Source: Fragilaria crotonensis (Eukaryota; Bacillariophyta; Fragilariophyceae; Fragilariales; Fragilariaceae). Taken from it: DNA of 30,427 bases. Every line of letters starts with the position of its first letter. The stretch's first letter is position 1. Positions 26,917-30,427 of the stretch are shown here, piece after piece. Made by a program: the position numbers and the translations under genes. The DNA lies in NCBI GenBank assembly GCA_022925895.1, contig JAKSYS010000720.1, positions 1 through 30,427 on the forward strand. The letters run 5' to 3'. A model generated the notes under the pieces. The model was not told where the DNA came from and ran no database searches. It worked only from the letters and a program-made list of their open reading frames with translations.

Positions 26917-28743
26917 ATGGGGAGATCTGATGACGGCAGCGGCATCATCGGCAGAAAGGTGAAGCACAAGGAATCAAATCGTCTGGATGATGATGATGTA
27001 GAGTCAGAGGAGCACCATCGAAGCAATCGCAACAAGAAGAAGAAGCGAAACGATTACGAGAGCGAGGATTCGTCGAGAGATCGAAGAAAGAAGAAAAAGA
27101 GTAAGAAAAAGAGGCACAAACGTTCCCGTAGGGATGCCTCGTCATCTGAGTCTGAGGATAGTGACGACGGTGATGAAAAAGAAAAGTTGATCAATGAAAG
27201 GCTAATGAAGAAGCTAGCCAGTCGTGGAGAAACGCTGGAAGAACGCGAAGAGCGACGATCCCTGCGCCGAGCCGCCCGCATTACCGCAAAATTCGGATAC
27301 ACCCCAGACGATAATCCGTTCAACGATCCGCATTTGCATGAACCGTTTTCTTGGAAGAAGAAGCTGGAGAAGACCAGTGACAAGATTCCACGACAAGGAT
27401 TACAAACCCAAACATTTGAGGAGATCGAAAAGGTTCGTAAGCGACGACAGGACCGCGAGATGCAGTTTGAAGAAATGGAACGCATTAGGGCAGAAGAGAG
27501 TCGAATGAAGGAATTGGAAAATTACGACGAGTGGGCACGCAAGGAGGAAGAATTTCACTTGCAGCAGCAAAGACAACGATCCGCCATTCGTCTTGTGGAG
27601 GGACGCGAGAAACCAATTGATGTCCTGGCCAAAAATCTGCTCATGTTTGGGCTATCGGACGAGGAACGAAAGAATCGTGCTGCAGTGAAGTATCAGGAAC
27701 GATACAATGCATTGAATGAGCTGGAATCGCTTGAGGCAGAACTCGAGAAGCCACACGAGATGCTCAAGGTCCTCAAGTTGGACGAGCTGGAAGAACTCGT
27801 TGTTGACATTAATACATTTCGCAAGCTGGAATTAGAAGGAGGCTTAAGTGGGCGCGATAGCACAGTCCTTCGCTATTGGGATAACCTGTACTGCGTCGTA
27901 CAGGACGAGATTGATTATTTGAAGGATGGTGGTGCAAAGGGGCCGCACTCGCAAACCATCATGGAGATTCGAAAGCTCTTTGCTGGACAATCTGGAGAAG
28001 ATTTAGCCAAGACGAGAAGCGATTTCCTAGAAAAGATTCGCAAAACCTCCCACGCAGCCGCTTTTGATCCCAGCCTTAAGGGGAACGCAGACTATTGGAA
28101 AACGGCTCTTGATCAGTTGAATGTCCACCTTGCTAAAATGGAGCTATCCGATCTGCACAATAGGATGCTAGTGAGGCAACTAGAAAAATTGGAGAAAAAG
28201 AAGGTCGAAATGGAAGCTGCCGACGCTCGTGGAGAGACCAGCGAGACAGTAGACGATAGTGATGCGGAGAAAGTGGTAGTACCCAAGAACGTTACCCCTG
28301 GCTTTGGCGACCTTGAAGAAGAGCTGGGGCTGCAGGACGAAATCGACATGGGAGGAGCTACTTACGGCTGGCAAGATAAATGGCTTCCTCGCAAGCCACG
28401 ATACTTTCATCGAGTAAAATCAGGTTATGACTGGAACGGATATAACAGAACCCACTACGATACTGACAATCCACCACCGAAAATTGTGCAAGGGTATCGC
28501 TTTAATGTCTTCTATCCCGACCTCATCGACAAGACAAAGACTCCTCAATATTTTCTGGAGAAAGCTGATTCAGATGAATATTGCATCATCCGTTTCTCTG
28601 CCGGGCCGCCGTACGAGGACATTGCTTTCAAGATCATCAATCGCGAGTGGAACCGATCGAGAAAGCATGGATTTTGTTCGAAATTCGAGCGAGGTGTTCT
28701 TACGCTGTATTTCAGCTTTGCGACGCATTGGTATCGCAGGTAG
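26917..28743 (+). CDS. CACTIN: Cactin, spliceosome-associated protein
   Basis: A single exon encodes 608 residues. Cactin is a conserved nuclear protein of late spliceosomal complexes and is needed for accurate pre-mRNA splicing; in flies it was first found through the IkB protein Cactus. Residues 1-90 are charged, with several nuclear-localisation-like clusters (RNKKKKRND; RRKKKKSKKKRHKRSRRD). Conserved blocks follow: DNPFNDPHLHEPFSWKKKL (about 133-152), EEFHLQQQRQRSAIRLVEGR and KPIDVLAKNLLMFG in the cactin middle domain (about 175-375), and a Lys/Glu-rich helix. The C-terminal domain spans about 480-608 (NPPPKIVQGYRFNVFYPDLI, FSAGPPYEDIAFKIINREW), ending in WYRR as in other cactins. The ATG at 26917 is the first in frame; animal cactins are longer at the N-terminus. 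The protein shows no damage. Confidence 0.95.
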   Translation: MGRSDDGSGIIGRKVKHKESNRLDDDDVESEEHHRSNRNKKKKRNDYESEDSSRDRRKKKKSKKKRHKRSRRDASSSESEDSDDGDEKEKLINERLMKKLASRGETLEEREERRSLRRAARITAKFGYTPDDNPFNDPHLHEPFSWKKKLEKTSDKIPRQGLQTQTFEEIEKVRKRRQDREMQFEEMERIRAEESRMKELENYDEWARKEEEFHLQQQRQRSAIRLVEGREKPIDVLAKNLLMFGLSDEERKNRAAVKYQERYNALNELESLEAELEKPHEMLKVLKLDELEELVVDINTFRKLELEGGLSGRDSTVLRYWDNLYCVVQDEIDYLKDGGAKGPHSQTIMEIRKLFAGQSGEDLAKTRSDFLEKIRKTSHAAAFDPSLKGNADYWKTALDQLNVHLAKMELSDLHNRMLVRQLEKLEKKKVEMEAADARGETSETVDDSDAEKVVVPKNVTPGFGDLEEELGLQDEIDMGGATYGWQDKWLPRKPRYFHRVKSGYDWNGYNRTHYDTDNPPPKIVQGYRFNVFYPDLIDKTKTPQYFLEKADSDEYCIIRFSAGPPYEDIAFKIINREWNRSRKHGFCSKFERGVLTLYFSFATHWYRR

Positions 28744-28795
28744 AAGATGCCAAGAAAGCAAACACTTCCCTAGTAGTACTAGCATGTAACGTTGA
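28744..28795. other. Short gap between two convergent genes
   Basis: Only 52 bases separate the cactin stop (+) from the DUF6824 gene stop (-). Both 3' UTRs and poly(A) sites must lie here or overlap the neighbouring coding sequence, so the transcripts are probably antisense to each other at their ends. Confidence 0.8.
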
Positions 28796-30125
28796 CTAGT
28801 TCGAACGGCCTTCATAGACAGTTGTTGCTGGTGCAACAGCTGGTACCTCCAGCATAATTGATTCCGCTTCAAAGGCTATGGGCTCCAATCTGAGCTTCCA
28901 TCCATGCGCTGTTGAACCAAGGTCGACTTTGCTACGTAGCTCTGGAAGGGGAAAAAATTTCCAGTACCCCTTCAGTGGCAGTACTCCATTCTTCATAGCG
29001 GGAACAACGATATCGTTGATGGCTGCAATGTATCGCACCTTTTTCACGGGAGGCTGATCATGACTTTGTTTTGAATCGATTGTAGATTTTTCCGTAACCG
29101 AAATGCGACTCTTTGATGGGCTAGTCTCCTCTTCAAGTTGCTGGAGGCCTCGACCGAGAAGGCAACCAATCTGTGATACGCCAACACATGTTAGATCCAA
29201 GCTTCGTAATCAAATTACTGCGTCGCATTCCTCAACCTACCTTTCTCCGCAGGCTTCGACGCGATAGTACGACGTGCTCTCCATCGTCGTTGACACCGAG
29301 GACACGAAATCCACCTTCCCCCAAGATTGTCATAATGTTGTCTACGACCTTCATTCTCTCCTGCTCGGATTGAGCAAGTTTGTATGCCTGCAAGTGCAAC
29401 TCCAAAATGTCATGAAAGTGATGGTTTCCATTATGATTCAACAAAAAGCTTCCTCCGCGGCCTATGAGAACGTCCTTTTCTTCAAGAATGTTGACCAAAG
29501 TTCCATCACTGGAGTTGTTGTTCATTTGGGTAATCATCGCTGGAGTCGCACCAACGGGCTCATCGCGGGTGACTTCGATCCGTCCTGCATTGCTTGTAGT
29601 CCTTTTTGTAGCCCCGTTTATGAATCTTTGCATTCTCCATTCTGGTTTCCATGCATCTTGCCGATGCCAAGGGGTTACTGACTCCGCGTAACTCACAATG
29701 TCAGCTCCCTCGCGTCTGAGCTGACGGGCCGTCTTGAGATGAAATTCGTTGTGTTGTGAGATGAATCCCGCACGATGCCTGAGTGACGCGAGGACCTAAA
29801 ATGATGAGAGTGTTGTGAGATATCAGTTTTGCATCGTCGTATAAACGTGAGACTAGTGACCCCCCATAAAACTTACTGTCCTCGCGATTTCAACGTCATC
29901 AAGAATCTCTTCAAAAACTAGGTCATCGTTAAATTCTAAGAGACGATAGCCAGATCGCTTCAAAGCATGCACAATGTTCTCGACCAGCGAGTCGCGCTTG
30001 CTGGAATCAGAGATGTATTCTTCCGTATGCAAATCGATGAATTTTCGGAACCTCCTGTTACCCAAGTGATCGAAAAAAGCGTTCACATCACCACACAAGA
30101 TATCTCGCTCTCCAGGGCAGTCCAT
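28796..30125 (-). CDS. Protein with two DUF6824-type domains, three exons
   Basis: Exons at 30125-29877, 29795-29241 and 29170-28796 join in phase 0 to give 392 residues. The ATG at 30125 is the first Met after an in-frame TAA upstream. Domain one spans residues about 6-68: ERDILCGDVNAFFDHLGNRRF, then SLVENIVHALKRSGYRLLEF. Domain two spans about 188-268: EKDVLIGRGGSFLLNHNGN, then VVDNIMTILGEGGFRVLGV. Both follow the pattern of DUF6824, a family I know mainly from diatoms and of unknown function, with the typical D-x-L/I-x-G...NxxF opening. The first copy reads CGDV where the family usually has GRG, so it may be degenerate. The C-terminal exon is basic then hydrophobic (KGYWKFFPLPELRSKVDL) and unassigned. 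A regulatory or DNA-binding role is speculation. Confidence 0.85.
29171..29240 (-). other. Intron 2 of the DUF6824-domain gene
   Basis: Minus-strand GTAGGTTGAG ... GTATCACAG, 70 bases, between AGA AAG and ATT GGT. It contains a frame change that only splicing resolves, and removal joins SLRRK to IGCLLGRG in phase 0. Confidence 0.8.
29796..29876 (-). other. Intron 1 of the DUF6824-domain gene
   Basis: Minus-strand GTAAGTTTTA ... CATCATTTTAG, 81 bases, with a consensus donor and a T-rich acceptor. Removal joins EIART to VLASLRHRAG in phase 0; unspliced reading stops after five more codons. Confidence 0.88.
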
Positions 30126-30427
30126 GTTGCGGGACCTTGATAGAGCAATTGTTGGACAACGTTATGCAAAAGAGCTCAGGTAGGACGTAGAACAATGAAA
30201 TTGGGGAGTTGTGGAGTTGTGGAGTTGTGATGAAGCACGTATGACGAGTGACACGGTACCAGGTACTTGCACGCAGCACTCGTGTCTGGGTTGCTACATT
30301 TAAGCCCAAATATCTGAATGCAACAATAGGAGCGAATTGAGGCATTTCGTGGTTTTCGGGTGATATCGGCGGACCACGACCTGCCACCATTCTGATTGTA
30401 CCAGTTCCTCATGTAGCCATGACGTAT
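30126..30427 (-). other. Upstream region of the DUF6824-domain gene
   Basis: No gene is supported. Overlapping small minus-strand frames (30088-30412) have no recognisable content. An 8-base unit GGAGTTGT is repeated three times at 30205-30228 (plus strand). It would lie about 80 bases upstream of the ATG, in the 5' UTR or promoter. Confidence 0.6.
30205..30228 (+). repeat. GGAGTTGT tandem repeat, three exact units
   Basis: Three perfect copies of an 8-base unit upstream of the DUF6824-domain gene. It may be simple slippage or a set of binding sites. Confidence 0.85.

Noticed and set aside
30088-30412. Minus-strand frames upstream of the DUF6824 gene as an extra exon
   Set aside because: No convincing splice donor joins them to the ATG at 30125, and an in-frame stop precedes that ATG.
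1-30427. CRISPR arrays, bacterial operons, rRNA
   Set aside because: No regularly spaced repeats of that kind and no rRNA-like sequence were seen; the genes are eukaryotic.

Overview
The window reads as nuclear DNA of a unicellular eukaryote, most probably a diatom. The evidence is a spliceosomal cactin gene with no introns, next to a gene with two short GT-AG introns whose protein carries two DUF6824-type domains (a family I know mainly from diatoms). The rest is dominated by non-LTR retrotransposons with endonuclease, reverse transcriptase and RNase H domains. I cannot name the species.

Layout. Positions 1 to about 6155 hold element A (+), a decayed retrotransposon entering from outside the window. 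Positions 6161-9060 hold a chain of protein-like pieces on the minus strand, an unrecognised host gene that is either intron-split or broken, with A's 3' end abutting its last codons. After a 0.56 kb spacer, element B (+, about 9625-15236) is a 5'-truncated retrotransposon with RT and RNase H nearly intact. Element D (-, about 15237-17110) keeps ORF1 and the endonuclease but stops abruptly at an A9 tract. Element C (+, about 17110-25535) starts head-to-head with D and is the most complete copy: ORF1, endonuclease, RT, RNase H, zinc motif and 3' tail. A 1.4 kb repeat-rich intergenic stretch follows. Cactin (+, 26917-28743) and the DUF6824 gene (-, 28796-30125) close the window, tail to tail.

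Two retrotransposon families are present. A and C share endonuclease type, an ATGA-overlapped ORF1/ORF2 junction, a C-terminal signature and a 3' tail made of a hairpin followed by ACGGTGACAACC. B and D share a different endonuclease type. All RTs use FVDD at the catalytic box where it is visible.

The observations most worth following are (1) a -1 reading-frame change at the same alignment column, between RT and the RNase H part, in the two divergent copies A and C; (2) a correctly phased A-AAA-AAG heptamer exactly where ORF1 of C changes frame by -1; and (3) the shared 3' hairpin plus box in A and C. Simple indels remain the default explanation for most frame breaks, because all four copies are damaged elsewhere.
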